Notes: a model not told the origin generated them from the letters alone. Shown: positions 17,540 to 26,779, counted from the first letter of the stretch. The stretch: 64,000 nucleotides of DNA from Leucothrix mucor DSM 2157 (GCF_000419525.1 NZ_ATTE01000001.1:1-64000), one strand, 5' to 3'. Made by a program: numbers and translations.

Positions 17540-18481
17540 CTAATCCGCTTGCACCTGTGGCGTAAACCAAGTCTGGGCGATTTGAACATGCAGTTCCGTG
17601 AGTTCAGATTGTAAGTAATCCATCAGGATATGCACTTCCTCAGCTGGAATGCTCCCCACATCTTCCGACATCAAGTGTTTTAGCACAATTTTCTGGGTGA
17701 TCAACACCTGTTTTGGTGTTGGCAAGTGCTCCACATACACCGCAATTTGCATCACCGCATAGCGAATGGCATGTGGGAATACATCACTTTGCACCAGAAA
17801 ACGCAGCACATTATCCCCTTTAACCGGCGGGCGCATATGCTGCAAATACATCTGATGAGCACTGAGCGATTGCAATACATTAGTCCATAGAATGCTTTCA
17901 TATTGGCGCAAGGTATCGCTGCGGGCATCGGATAATAATAGCGAGGTCATTTCCAGAATTCGGCTAGTCATATCGGCGCGTTCCAGGTACTTACCCGTCT
18001 GCACAAAGTCGTAAGTATGATTGCGGCACAAATGACTTTCTAATACGCCAAGGATGGCCTGACAGTGACTAATCACGCGTCGCAGCATCAGCTGCCGACG
18101 GTGGCGATTGCGAATGGTCGGAACCGTTTCTTTAATCAGCAAATGCGCTTGGTTAACTTGCTCCCACATATCTTCCGGCAAGATATCCAGCGTGGTGCGC
18201 ACATTCTCCCGCACACTGCTTAAGGAGCTGATTAAGGAGGAGGGGTTATTCTCATCGGCCACCAAAAAATGCATGATGTCCGGCTCGTTAATCGTCAGGT
18301 GCAGCTCGTGATAGAGGCTTTCAGCATTGAAAATCTTTACCAGTGTAAACCAGTTGATTTCCATTTCAGCGGGCATATCCATTAACAAGCTGGTGTGTAC
18401 GCTGATCAGGCGGGCGGTGTTTTCAGTGCGCTCTAAGGAGCGGGCCATCCAGTAAACGCGTTCGGCAACTTTTGATAACAT
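17540..18481 (-). CDS. Alpha-E domain protein
   Basis: The start ATG 18481 overlaps the preceding stop by one base (TAATG). 313 residues, entirely helical, with the opening motif MLSKVAERVYWMARSLERTE typical of the alpha-E family. These proteins are almost always encoded next to a circularly permuted type-2 ATP-grasp protein, as here. The pair is proposed to form or modify peptide bonds in an uncharacterised peptide pathway; the biochemical role is unproven. The transglutaminase-like and proteasome-type hydrolase genes often found with the pair are absent from this window. Confidence 0.85.
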   Translation of the reverse strand: MLSKVAERVYWMARSLERTENTARLISVHTSLLMDMPAEMEINWFTLVKIFNAESLYHELHLTINEPDIMHFLVADENNPSSLISSLSSVRENVRTTLDILPEDMWEQVNQAHLLIKETVPTIRNRHRRQLMLRRVISHCQAILGVLESHLCRNHTYDFVQTGKYLERADMTSRILEMTSLLLSDARSDTLRQYESILWTNVLQSLSAHQMYLQHMRPPVKGDNVLRFLVQSDVFPHAIRYAVMQIAVYVEHLPTPKQVLITQKIVLKHLMSEDVGSIPAEEVHILMDYLQSELTELHVQIAQTWFTPQVQAD

Positions 18482-19941
18482 TACGCTTCCTCCTGATAAC
18501 GAGTGGTATCGACGATCCAAGTGTCTTTACTGCCGCCACCTTGGGATGAGTTCACGACTAAAGAGCCTTTGCGCATGGCAACGCGAGTCAGGCCGCCGGG
18601 TGTTACGTAGATGTCCTCACCATTTAAAATAAAGGGGCGTAAATCAATGTGGCGTGGTTCGACCTTGTTCTCGCAGCAGGTTGGCGTGACTGAGAGGTCC
18701 AATGTGGGTTGGGCGATATAATTATTGGGATCGGCAATAATCAGCTTGCGGAAGGCTTCAACTTCTTCGGCTGTTGAGTGTGGGCCGACTAACATGCCAT
18801 AGCCACCGGACTCATTGGCAGGCTTTACCACCAGGTCGGCCAGATTTTCCAAAACATGTTCCAGCTCATCTGGACGACGACATAGCCAAGTGGGCACGCT
18901 GGGCAAGCTTGGCTCCTCACCCAAGTAATAGCGAATCATATCCGGTACATAGGCATAGATGACTTTGTCATCAGCCACGCCGCAGCCGGGTGCATTAGCG
19001 ATCGCAACATTGCCTGCTTGCCAAGCGCGCATCAGTCCCGGAATTCCTAATTGGGAGTCTTTACGGAAGACTTCAGGGTCTATAAATTCATCATCAATGC
19101 GCCGGTAAATCACATCCACCCGCTCAGGGCCGTGGATAGTGTGCATATAGACGTAGTCATCGCTATCGACAAACAAGTCAGAGCCTTCCAGCAAAATCAA
19201 ACCGGCTTGTTGAGCAAGGTAGGCATGTTCAAAATAGGCTGAGTTATAAATGCCGGGCGTGAGTAGGGCGATGGTTGGGCTGGTCATATCCGGCTTGAGT
19301 GACGCCAGCATGGAATACAAGTGTGCGGGGTAATCACTGACCGGCAGAATATTCAATGGGCGGAAAACTTCCGGTAATACGCGCTTGGTGATATTCCGGT
19401 TTTCCAGCATATAAGCAACGCCGGAGGGTACGCGTAAATTATCTTCCAACACATACATAATGCCGGAGCTATCCCTGACTAAATCCGAACCGCAGATATT
19501 GGCCCAGACCCCATGAGGCGGCGTAATACCGACACAAGCTTCGCGATAGCCTTTGGATTGAAGCACGACTTCTTCGGGAATAATGCCGTCTTTAATAATA
19601 TTGCGTTCGTTATAAATATCTTGGATGAACAAATTTAGGGCTTTAATCCGCTGTTTTAGCCCCTGTTCGGTGCGTCGCCATTCATTGGCCTGAATCACTC
19701 TGGGAATAACATCAAAGGGCCAGGGGCGGTCTATATTGCCGGCATCGCTATACACGGTAAAAGTAATGCCCATCTCATGAACGACCGCTTCAGCTTCGTT
19801 AATGCACTGTTCAAAGGCATCGCGCCTCAGCCCACGCAGGTATTGCACCAGTTTATAGCTTGGCTCACGGGGTTGGTGGGGGCTGAGCATAAGCTCATCA
19901 TAGAAATGGGAGGGGTTATATTGATTCCATTCAATTTTCAT
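18481..19941 (-). CDS. Circularly permuted type-2 ATP-grasp protein
   Basis: A 486-residue protein matching the permuted ATP-grasp family. Visible conserved segments are SKGYREACVGITPPHG, YVLEDNLRVPSGVAYMLENR, VVKPANESGGYGMLVG, and a C-terminal LRPFILNGEDIYVTPGGLTRVA. The length is normal. ATP-grasp enzymes join a carboxylate to an amine or thiol using ATP; the substrate is unknown for this branch. It is first in a two-gene unit with the alpha-E protein. Confidence 0.88.
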   Translation of the reverse strand: MKIEWNQYNPSHFYDELMLSPHQPREPSYKLVQYLRGLRRDAFEQCINEAEAVVHEMGITFTVYSDAGNIDRPWPFDVIPRVIQANEWRRTEQGLKQRIKALNLFIQDIYNERNIIKDGIIPEEVVLQSKGYREACVGITPPHGVWANICGSDLVRDSSGIMYVLEDNLRVPSGVAYMLENRNITKRVLPEVFRPLNILPVSDYPAHLYSMLASLKPDMTSPTIALLTPGIYNSAYFEHAYLAQQAGLILLEGSDLFVDSDDYVYMHTIHGPERVDVIYRRIDDEFIDPEVFRKDSQLGIPGLMRAWQAGNVAIANAPGCGVADDKVIYAYVPDMIRYYLGEEPSLPSVPTWLCRRPDELEHVLENLADLVVKPANESGGYGMLVGPHSTAEEVEAFRKLIIADPNNYIAQPTLDLSVTPTCCENKVEPRHIDLRPFILNGEDIYVTPGGLTRVAMRKGSLVVNSSQGGGSKDTWIVDTTRYQEEA

Positions 19942-20021
19942 AGGCTTGCCCGTATCTTGTTCTGAAATTAGGGACTGATTGTCGATCAGCGCATACCTAA
20001 TTTATTCAGCAAAATTCGTGC

Positions 20022-22181
20022 CTAAAGTGTGTTATCCGAAACGGGTGAGCAGGTGCAAGCCGGTTTACAGTCGTGAATCACTTGATTACGGCCGCCTGCT
20101 TTGGCTTTATACAGCGCCTGATCTGCGCGTTGAATCGCATTGTTCAGATTGCGAGATACTGCACGGCCACCAGTAAACACACCCACACTGATGGTGATGT
20201 TGGGGGCAACGGGAGAGGATTTGTGTTCTACATTTAGCGCTAGAATATTCTGACGCATTGTTTCAGCCATGGCCATTGCCGCGATGGCTGAGGTGTCTGG
20301 CAGTACGATCATAAACTCTTCACCGCCATAGCGAGCCACCAGATCGACCTTGCGGGTAAAGCTATCGGCTAATACTTTGGAGACTTTACGCAGGCATTCA
20401 TCACCTTCTAAATGCCCGTAGGTATCGTTGTAGCGTTTAAAGTAATCAATATCACACAGAATAATGCTGAGCTCGTTGGTGCCTTTGCGTTCGGTACGTG
20501 CCCATTCACGGGCCAATATCTGATCGAGGAAGCGACGGTTTGCTAGTCCAGTCAGTGAGTCACGGCGGTTTTGTTCTTCCATTAACTCATGCGCTTTTTG
20601 CAGGTCGGCATAAGCTTTGCTGAGTTCAGCTTCTTGTTGTTTACGGTCGCTAATATCGCGGATGATGCCGGTAAACTGTATCCCTTGTTGCGTTTTTACC
20701 TGAGTAATTGAAAGCTCCAGTGGGATCAGCTTTCCATTGCGATGCAACCCATCCGCCTCTAACTCTTTGTTAGATTGCAGGCCCGATAAATTACTGATCG
20801 AAAGCATTTTATTCGTTTGCAGCATGTATTCTTGAATTTGCCCGCGTGGCACCAGAATGCCAATTGAGCGGCCCATCACTTGGCTTTTGCTATAGCCAAA
20901 AATTCGCTCTGCTGCGGGGTTAAACGTAATGATGTTGCCTTTGTCGTTTGTTGTGACAATTCCTTCGACGGCATTATCAACCAGCAGTCGTAAGCGAGCC
21001 TCGCTTTCTGTTAGCGTGGTGCGTTCTTGGTAGGCGCTAATGAGCCCGGCCAATGGCTGAAGTAAGGTTTCGATTTCCTTTGCCAGTCGTTTATTAAAGC
21101 CTTGTTTTCGATTTACCAGGCAAAGCACACCCACTAATCGGTAGCTGTTATACAGCGGTAAGCCCATAAAGTGTTCAACGGTTACGCCGGCGGGGACTGG
21201 AAAGCCTAGCTCTTCATTGGGCGACTCATTGTTATTGTGAATGACCATGCAGCCACGGCTCACTACCTCACTCAGGAGTGAGTACTCAGGACAGATTTTC
21301 GCCGGGCGATTAGAGGAGGGTAGCCCCAATGTATGATTTAGCGATAAGGGATTGATGCAAGTAACTCGGTTGTCATCTTCTACGATTTCACAAATAAGCC
21401 CGGTTTCTGACTCGGTCAGCGTTAGAATGCGTTGCTGCAGTGAGCCGTAAACTTGTTGGATATCCTGATCTAAGGTTAGCTTGCTTTGAATCAGACGCAC
21501 GACATCCTGAACATCTGAAACGCGACGCATGGCTTGGTCTCGTTCCATAATTTTTTGGCGCATTACTTCAAGCGAAGCACCGAGTTGGCCGACCTCATCT
21601 GTACCGATCTTGATTTGCTTTTGCTCGTAGTCACCTTTAGAAATCTGTCCAGCAAAGCTCACCAGCTTGATTAGTGGCCTAAGGATGAGCCTATCCAAAA
21701 ACAGCGAGACGGTCAGAATGGAGAACAATAAGATACCTAAAGCGGCTCGCCTAAAATGCCGGATATGGTCCAGTTGGCTGGTAACACCTTGGGAAATATT
21801 CATCGCCAACTCAAGCGAGCCACGCCGCCCACCGCTCAGCATGATGTCTGAGGTGATGGTATTCAGCTTCACGTTATCATCGTTGCTGCGCTGAGCCAGT
21901 GATAAGTTTAAAGGTTCATCCGAAGCGCGTACGCTTAACGAGTACCAGTTGCTATGTTCACTAAGAATTTCCTCTGAAAAGTCAGTTAGGGCATCCATAT
22001 CATTGAGTAATAGGGCAGGCTGGAGCGTGATGCTCAGTAACTTAAGATAGGTTGATTCTTGGGTGATCGCTTCTTGCGTTACCTGTTTTTCGTACTTTGG
22101 AATGACGTACAGAGAACTACCAGTCAGTACAATACTGAACAGTAATATAAACGGTAGTAGCATTTTAAAGCGTAATTTCAT
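20022..22181 (-). CDS. Membrane diguanylate cyclase (HAMP-GAF-PAS-GGDEF)
   Basis: A 719-residue inner-membrane c-di-GMP synthase. Helix 1 covers about 8-27, a periplasmic sensor about 28-145, helix 2 about 146-165 and HAMP about 166-220. A GAF-like domain covers about 235-385 (FMGLPLYNSYRLVGVLCLVN). A PAS covers about 395-510 (AVEGIVTTNDKGNIITFNPA) and GGDEF about 545-710. The active site is GGEEF (619-623), and RKVD five residues upstream forms an inhibitory I-site, so product inhibition is expected. The C-terminus has a short tail with two cysteines (CTCS). A close paralogue with the same architecture lies at 33255-35435. Confidence 0.93.
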   Translation of the reverse strand: MKLRFKMLLPFILLFSIVLTGSSLYVIPKYEKQVTQEAITQESTYLKLLSITLQPALLLNDMDALTDFSEEILSEHSNWYSLSVRASDEPLNLSLAQRSNDDNVKLNTITSDIMLSGGRRGSLELAMNISQGVTSQLDHIRHFRRAALGILLFSILTVSLFLDRLILRPLIKLVSFAGQISKGDYEQKQIKIGTDEVGQLGASLEVMRQKIMERDQAMRRVSDVQDVVRLIQSKLTLDQDIQQVYGSLQQRILTLTESETGLICEIVEDDNRVTCINPLSLNHTLGLPSSNRPAKICPEYSLLSEVVSRGCMVIHNNNESPNEELGFPVPAGVTVEHFMGLPLYNSYRLVGVLCLVNRKQGFNKRLAKEIETLLQPLAGLISAYQERTTLTESEARLRLLVDNAVEGIVTTNDKGNIITFNPAAERIFGYSKSQVMGRSIGILVPRGQIQEYMLQTNKMLSISNLSGLQSNKELEADGLHRNGKLIPLELSITQVKTQQGIQFTGIIRDISDRKQQEAELSKAYADLQKAHELMEEQNRRDSLTGLANRRFLDQILAREWARTERKGTNELSIILCDIDYFKRYNDTYGHLEGDECLRKVSKVLADSFTRKVDLVARYGGEEFMIVLPDTSAIAAMAMAETMRQNILALNVEHKSSPVAPNITISVGVFTGGRAVSRNLNNAIQRADQALYKAKAGGRNQVIHDCKPACTCSPVSDNTL

Positions 22182-22334
22182 TGCTAATAGATGTCGTAAT
22201 AGTCTTCAGACCCATAAACTATTGGGAGGTCTTAGAGTTTTATTTTTATTATTTGAGGGCGCTTTAACTTTAATTGACTTGGAGCGTGGGGTAAACGGAA
22301 TTCAGACTGCTGGTGATACGTTTTATCGAAGCAT

Positions 22335-22361
22335 AAAAAAGCCGCAACATAATGTGCGGCT
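22335..22361 (-). terminator. Terminator after first phasin
   Basis: On the minus strand a GCCGCA/TGCGGC hairpin is followed by a run of six T, downstream of the phasin ending at 22400. Confidence 0.85.
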
Positions 22362-22399
22362 TCTCGTATCCTAGCCAGTAGTTACTGGCTATCGGTCAA

Positions 22400-22756
22400 T
22401 TATGCTTTTGGTGTTACAGCAGTCTTTACTGCTTCAACAGCTTCTTTGCTGCTAGTCGTTACTAGCTTCTGTACTTCAGCTGTGTAGTCTTGGCTGATCT
22501 TAGCAACAGCTTTGCTGTCTTCAACTAAACCTTCCATGATTTCTTTTGCTTTTGCATTTTGCTCTGCAAAGTATGCTTTAGCTGCTTCTGCATCTTTAAC
22601 TTCCATCGCTGCTTTCGCGTTAGCGATAGTCATTGCGCTGTACTTGTTTAGCAGTGCAGTGTTCAGTGCGATCAGACTTTCTGACTTTTCGATAGCCAGT
22701 GCTGCGAATGCTTTAGAAGGTGCCATTGCTTTTTCGAAATCAAATGCTTGTGTCAT
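22400..22756 (-). CDS. Phasin-family protein (copy 1)
   Basis: The start is ATG 22756 (MTQAFDFEKA); longer in-frame starts run through the promoter and are unlikely. 118 residues, fully helical, Ala/Lys/Glu-rich, with the phasin-like block AKAYFAEQNAKAKEIMEGLVEDSKAVAKIS and YTAEVQKLV near the C-terminus. Phasins coat polyhydroxyalkanoate granules. It is a tandem duplicate of the gene at 22957-23274, with an almost identical N-terminus but a 13-residue-longer C-terminus (KEAVEAVKTAVTPKA end). It has its own promoter region and terminator. No PHA synthase is in the window, so granule binding is inferred from family. Confidence 0.8.
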   Translation of the reverse strand: MTQAFDFEKAMAPSKAFAALAIEKSESLIALNTALLNKYSAMTIANAKAAMEVKDAEAAKAYFAEQNAKAKEIMEGLVEDSKAVAKISQDYTAEVQKLVTTSSKEAVEAVKTAVTPKA

Positions 22757-22799
22757 TTTAATAGTCTCAGTCAGTGTAAATACAAGAAAGTTGCTTTTG

Positions 22800-22850
22800 T
22801 GTTGCGGCGCAACATGTGCATAATCTAACAGGCCGAATGCTGCAGCGCAA
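22800..22850. promoter_or_regulatory. Paired palindromic operator-like sites, phasin copy 1
   Basis: TGTTGCGGCGCAACA (22800-22814) is a perfect inverted repeat. A second, imperfect site TGCTGCAGCGCAA (22838-22850) lies about 37 bp further upstream. Both resemble the GC-rich CTGC/GCAG and TTGC/GCAA elements bound by PhaR-type regulators of phasin genes. The same arrangement precedes copy 2. Confidence 0.6.
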
Positions 22851-22892
22851 TATATAATTTTTGTTGTCGTGATCAGCTTTTTTAAAGACACA

Positions 22893-22922
22893 AAAAAGCC
22901 GCAGTACCGAAGTACTGCGGCC
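22893..22922 (-). terminator. Terminator after second phasin
   Basis: On the minus strand the stem GCCGCAGTAC/GTACTGCGGC with a short loop is followed by six T. It separates the two phasin units. Confidence 0.9.
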
Positions 22923-22956
22923 GTATTCATCAACTGATGACGCTGGTGGCTAAAGC

Positions 22957-23274
22957 TTATGCTTTAACTGAATCAGCAACCAGTTTTTGAACTTCAGCTG
23001 TGTACTCTTCGCTGATCTTGGCAACAGCTTTGCTGTCTTCAACTAGGCTTTCCATTACTTCTTTAGCAGACTCAGCCTGCTTAGCGAAGTAAGCTTGTGC
23101 CGCTTCTGCATCTTTAACTTCAAGAGCTGCTTTAGCATTAGCAATGCTCATTGCGCTGTACTTGTTCAGTAGAGCGGTGTTTAAAGCGATTAGGCTTTCT
23201 GACTTTTCGATAGCCAGTGCTGCGAATGCTTTAGAAGGTGCCATTGCTTTTTCGAAATCAAATGTCTGTGTCAT
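22957..23274 (-). CDS. Phasin-family protein (copy 2)
   Basis: 105 residues starting MTQTFDFEKA, with the same helical Ala/Lys/Glu-rich composition as copy 1. Residues 5-41 are essentially identical to copy 1, including a 70-bp stretch identical at the DNA level (23195-23264 versus 22677-22746). The C-terminal half differs by scattered substitutions. It is preceded by two palindromic operator-like sites and followed by its own terminator, so the copies can be expressed independently. A granule-associated function is inferred from family. Confidence 0.8.
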   Translation of the reverse strand: MTQTFDFEKAMAPSKAFAALAIEKSESLIALNTALLNKYSAMSIANAKAALEVKDAEAAQAYFAKQAESAKEVMESLVEDSKAVAKISEEYTAEVQKLVADSVKA

Positions 23275-23326
23275 GATAATAGTCTCAGTTAATATTTAAA
23301 TGTTTAGGATCGTTGTTTTGATCCAT

Positions 23327-23380
23327 TGCTGCACTGCAGCATGGGTGTAATGTATCAACGCTTATGTTGCAGTGCAACAT
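23327..23380. promoter_or_regulatory. Paired palindromic operator-like sites, phasin copy 2
   Basis: TGCTGCACTGCAGCA (23327-23341) and ATGTTGCAGTGCAACAT (23364-23380) are both perfect inverted repeats around a single central base. Their centres are 38 bp apart, 60-100 bp upstream of the start codon. They are good candidates for binding sites of a PhaR-like repressor. Confidence 0.7.
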
Positions 23381-23429
23381 TTATTTTAAATTAAGTTAAA
23401 ATTTATTTCTACCGCCAACCTTCTGACCG

Positions 23430-24155
23430 CTAACTAAACATAAATAACTTAATGGCTGCGATCGCCGACATGCCCCGAATTAGCCATTTGAACTGGTTAA
23501 GGTTTAGCTTCTTAACCAGCCAATAACCCATAAAAGCGCCTATCACCATGCCCGGTATGCAATAGACACTAAACAAGATTGTTTCCTTATTCATGAGCCC
23601 GAGCATGATCAAGGGCGGAAACTTGGCCAGATTAATTAATAGAATGCACCAGGCGCGGGTACTCATATACGCGTCTTTAGGCAGCTTTTGCTCCATAAAG
23701 AATAAGCTGACAATCGGCCCTGCGGCATTCGCCATGATGCTCACGACACCACTGAGCAATCCTGCAATATAGATGGCTGTAGGGTGGCGCATAAAATTAC
23801 TCGGATAGTGATCCGTAAAAATACTGTAGCTCAACATGAGCACCACCAAAACACCCAGCATCAGCTGAAACTGATCCGGATTAATACCAGACAGCAGCCA
23901 ACCACCCAAGCCAACGCCCAATACGGTAATCGGTAAGAATCTGAGTAAAACACGCCATGCAATTTGTTTGCGATAAGTACTAACGGCCATGAGGTCGGTG
24001 ATCACATACATTGGCGCAATCACGCCCAAGGCTTCCGGGCCGGGGAGGGCAATCATAATGACTGGCAAGATTAATAAGCCCATGCCGCCGACGGAGAATT
24101 TAGAAAATCCTGTAATCATCCCCGCCATAAGTAAGACCAACAGTGTGATGTCCAA
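23430..24155 (-). CDS. TauE/SafE-family membrane permease
   Basis: 241 residues with seven to eight hydrophobic helices. The family-typical opening is GMITGFSKFSVGGMGLLILP, with a second half beginning AGLLSGVVSIMANAAGPIVSLFF, the inverted repeat unit of TauE/SafE transporters. Such proteins export sulfite, sulfoacetate or related anions, or take up organosulfur compounds; the substrate cannot be read from sequence. It is divergent from a LysR regulator 107 bp away, which probably controls it. Confidence 0.85.
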   Translation of the reverse strand: MDITLLVLLMAGMITGFSKFSVGGMGLLILPVIMIALPGPEALGVIAPMYVITDLMAVSTYRKQIAWRVLLRFLPITVLGVGLGGWLLSGINPDQFQLMLGVLVVLMLSYSIFTDHYPSNFMRHPTAIYIAGLLSGVVSIMANAAGPIVSLFFMEQKLPKDAYMSTRAWCILLINLAKFPPLIMLGLMNKETILFSVYCIPGMVIGAFMGYWLVKKLNLNQFKWLIRGMSAIAAIKLFMFS

Positions 24156-24262
24156 AAGTGTGCCTCTTTGATTCGTTTGTTTGTAATAGGCGGCTAGTAT
24201 ATTGATCTATATGAATGCAAGATAACGACATGTTTCTATTATCCTGATCGGTTTTTACTATC

Positions 24263-25141
24263 ATGAAAAATGACCAGTTAAAGGCATTCGTGGCAGTGGT
24301 TGAGCACGGCAGCTTTCGTGCAGCGGCCTCTGCCTTGTTTAAAACGCAATCGACGGTGAGCGCTTCGGTTAAGACGTTGGAAACGGAATTTGGTGTGCAG
24401 TTGTTTAACCGCGATGCCTATCGGCCGAGCTTAACCAGCGCAGGAAAGGTGTTTTACAGGGATGCTAAAAAGCTTGTCGCTCAAGTGCATGAATTGGAGG
24501 TATTGGGCCATCAGTTAGCTACCGGCATCGAACAGCGATTATCGATTTGCTTAAGTGCGGTCTGCGTGATTCCACCGGAGTTAAATACGGTCAAGCGCTT
24601 TTCGGCGATGCATCCGGATATGCGCCTGTCTATTTCAACGGGGCATATGTCGGGTGTGCTCGAAGGCTTGCGCTTGGAGAAAACAGATCTGGCCATCGGT
24701 CCGCATCATGGTTTGGATGATCGCTATGAGTTTCAGGAAATTAGCCAGATTCATATGACTACGGTGGCTGCCCCAAACTACATTCCAGTGGGGCCTGATA
24801 CGTTGATCAGTCAGGCACAAATGCGCCAATATCCGCACATCTTAATCTCCGATACCGGCACCTCGCCATTAGATCATGTCAATGTATTAACCGGTGGCCA
24901 GCGTTGGTTTGTGAATGATTATCACATTAAGAAAACACTGATATTGGCCAGTATGGGCTGGGCGCGCATTCCAGCTCATATGGTCCAGCGGGAAGTGGCT
25001 GATGGACGATTGGTCGAACTAGCCATTGAGAACTTCAATTACACCGGCAGAATGCCTATTTATTTGATCCGTTTACGGGGGCATCCTCACAGTGAATTGG
25101 CGCGAGAATTTTGGGATGAGGTGGTTAGTAATAAGCAGTAA
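24263..25141 (+). CDS. LysR-family transcriptional regulator
   Basis: 292 residues with an N-terminal winged HTH (MKNDQLKAFVAVVEHGSFRAAASALF, then TQSTVSASVKTLETEFGVQLFNR). A type-2 periplasmic-binding-protein-like effector domain follows (about 90-285). It is divergent from the TauE/SafE permease gene, the classic LysR arrangement, so that gene is the likely target. The effector is unknown. Confidence 0.9.
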   Translation: MKNDQLKAFVAVVEHGSFRAAASALFKTQSTVSASVKTLETEFGVQLFNRDAYRPSLTSAGKVFYRDAKKLVAQVHELEVLGHQLATGIEQRLSICLSAVCVIPPELNTVKRFSAMHPDMRLSISTGHMSGVLEGLRLEKTDLAIGPHHGLDDRYEFQEISQIHMTTVAAPNYIPVGPDTLISQAQMRQYPHILISDTGTSPLDHVNVLTGGQRWFVNDYHIKKTLILASMGWARIPAHMVQREVADGRLVELAIENFNYTGRMPIYLIRLRGHPHSELAREFWDEVVSNKQ

Positions 25142-25360
25142 TGAGCGCTAGCCAATATGCCTTGTTATGTATTATTTAACATCATTGTGATACTTTAATG
25201 CATAATGTAAACATTCGTAACGTTTAAATTTGACTCAGAAGTTTATAGTGAAGATAATAATTTTTTAGGGATCTAGCAGAGTGAGCTGTGGTAAGAGCCT
25301 TAGGTTCTTGTTCATTGTGCGATACAAAAATTTCTACGGGCTTGCGAAGACTGAAATCAG

Positions 25361-26029
25361 ATGTTTATTACAAATATAATGACAACATTATCCTTTCTGA
25401 TCTGTCCCGACCATCTCCAGGTCGGTAAGCAAGTTCTATCTAGTCCAAGTTTCACCAGCCAGCCATTAAGTGATGCCTGGCTCGGAAGTCTTGATACGCA
25501 ACACTTTATACAGATACGACACGCCGATATGTTACATCGCTCAAGTACCGGTGCTTACTCACCTCGTTGGAAAACCGTTTCAGTTTATTTGACTGACAAT
25601 GAATTTGGTCGAAGAGGCTTGTTAGAAGCATTCAATCAGCACCACCCGGAGGCTTCGGTTCTGAATGTATTCTGGAATAATAAAGCCGTCGCCCAATATC
25701 GTTGTACGGAAGAGACTTGCCGGTTTAGCAACTTCGAGCGCTTAGTTGATGGCGCTCCGATTCCGGTGGAGCAAGCCAATGCAGACTTTCTTGAGACGAG
25801 TGTGGAGCAGGGGACTAAGCAGCTGTGGTCTAACCTCTATTTTGCTGGTATCGACCCTGCTTTGGTGTCAGATTTTGAAGCGATAGAGAACGGTAGCCAA
25901 TATCTGCCGCTGCAAGATAATATTCAGGTTCATACTGACTCGCAGACCCGAGTGGCTTACTTGGATTGGAGTAGTGCAGTGATTAAGAATTTTGACGCGC
26001 TGATTCAATTCTCTCGGGAGACTGCGTAG
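25361..26029 (+). CDS. Hypothetical protein
   Basis: 222 residues from ATG 25361 (an ATG at 25379 is an alternative; neither has a strong ribosome site). Soluble, mixed alpha/beta, Trp/Phe-rich, with no signal peptide, membrane helix or catalytic motif that I recognise. Two cysteines lie in CTEETC. Codon use resembles the neighbouring core genes, so it looks like a real native gene. It stops one base before the convergent EEP-family gene. No family assigned. Confidence 0.55.
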   Translation: MFITNIMTTLSFLICPDHLQVGKQVLSSPSFTSQPLSDAWLGSLDTQHFIQIRHADMLHRSSTGAYSPRWKTVSVYLTDNEFGRRGLLEAFNQHHPEASVLNVFWNNKAVAQYRCTEETCRFSNFERLVDGAPIPVEQANADFLETSVEQGTKQLWSNLYFAGIDPALVSDFEAIENGSQYLPLQDNIQVHTDSQTRVAYLDWSSAVIKNFDALIQFSRETA

Positions 26030-26779
26030 TTAGGCAGTGTCGAGTTTTAGAGTTATGGGTACGTGGTCGCTGACAGTTAGCCAGTCTTCCGGTATACCTA
26101 CATCAAGTGTGCAGCGATCTAATAAATCCTTGGAGGCGAAGGCATAGTCAATATGGTAAGCCTTAGCCATCCGCCGATATAAGAAGAATGTAGCAAGGGA
26201 TTCCTCTCCCTGATTCTCGCCATGCTGCCAATGATAGACGCTGCTTAATCCCAATTCGGCAAGCTCTTCAATCACATTAGAGTGATTCCACCAGCGATCG
26301 GATTTATCCCAGATAGCATTACTATTAAGGTCACCCATGATTAGTTGGCGTGGGCCTGAAAGTTGCTGCCGGTGAATCTGTAAATACTTCCAGAGCTGTC
26401 CAATATAAGCAAAGGCTTGAGAGTCTGCGCCCTTAGTCCAAACCCCCAAAACCTTGTAATCATCATTAATTGAAAATGGTAGAAACAGTTTAAGCGCTTC
26501 GGTTGTCCAGCTGCCAGAAGGGTGCTTGATACCTGCAATTTCAAATTTTCCTGACCAGTTCAACGCTGTTACCCGATGGCCGTTTTTGGGGAATATGCCA
26601 ATGCCTTTATTTTTTGAATCACCAAGCCATAGGTAGTTACCCGCCCACTCCCGGTAAGCATGAGTTGAGCGAGCTGGGTCCTCACATTCTTGAATAATCA
26701 ATATATCTGCTGAGAGGCTATCAGCTTGATCCAGTTTTTTCCGTAAAGCGCCACCGCAATTCCACGAAGCTATTTTCAT
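26030..26779 (-). CDS. Endonuclease/exonuclease/phosphatase (EEP) family protein
   Basis: 249 residues with the EEP fold signatures in order: IASWNCGG at the N-terminus, the metal-binding Glu in IIQECEDP, GDLNSNAIWD, and the C-terminal SDHVPITLKL with catalytic Asp-His. Members cleave phosphodiesters in DNA, RNA or lipids; the subfamily is not clear. No signal peptide, so it is cytoplasmic. It appears monocistronic. Confidence 0.85.
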   Translation of the reverse strand: MKIASWNCGGALRKKLDQADSLSADILIIQECEDPARSTHAYREWAGNYLWLGDSKNKGIGIFPKNGHRVTALNWSGKFEIAGIKHPSGSWTTEALKLFLPFSINDDYKVLGVWTKGADSQAFAYIGQLWKYLQIHRQQLSGPRQLIMGDLNSNAIWDKSDRWWNHSNVIEELAELGLSSVYHWQHGENQGEESLATFFLYRRMAKAYHIDYAFASKDLLDRCTLDVGIPEDWLTVSDHVPITLKLDTA

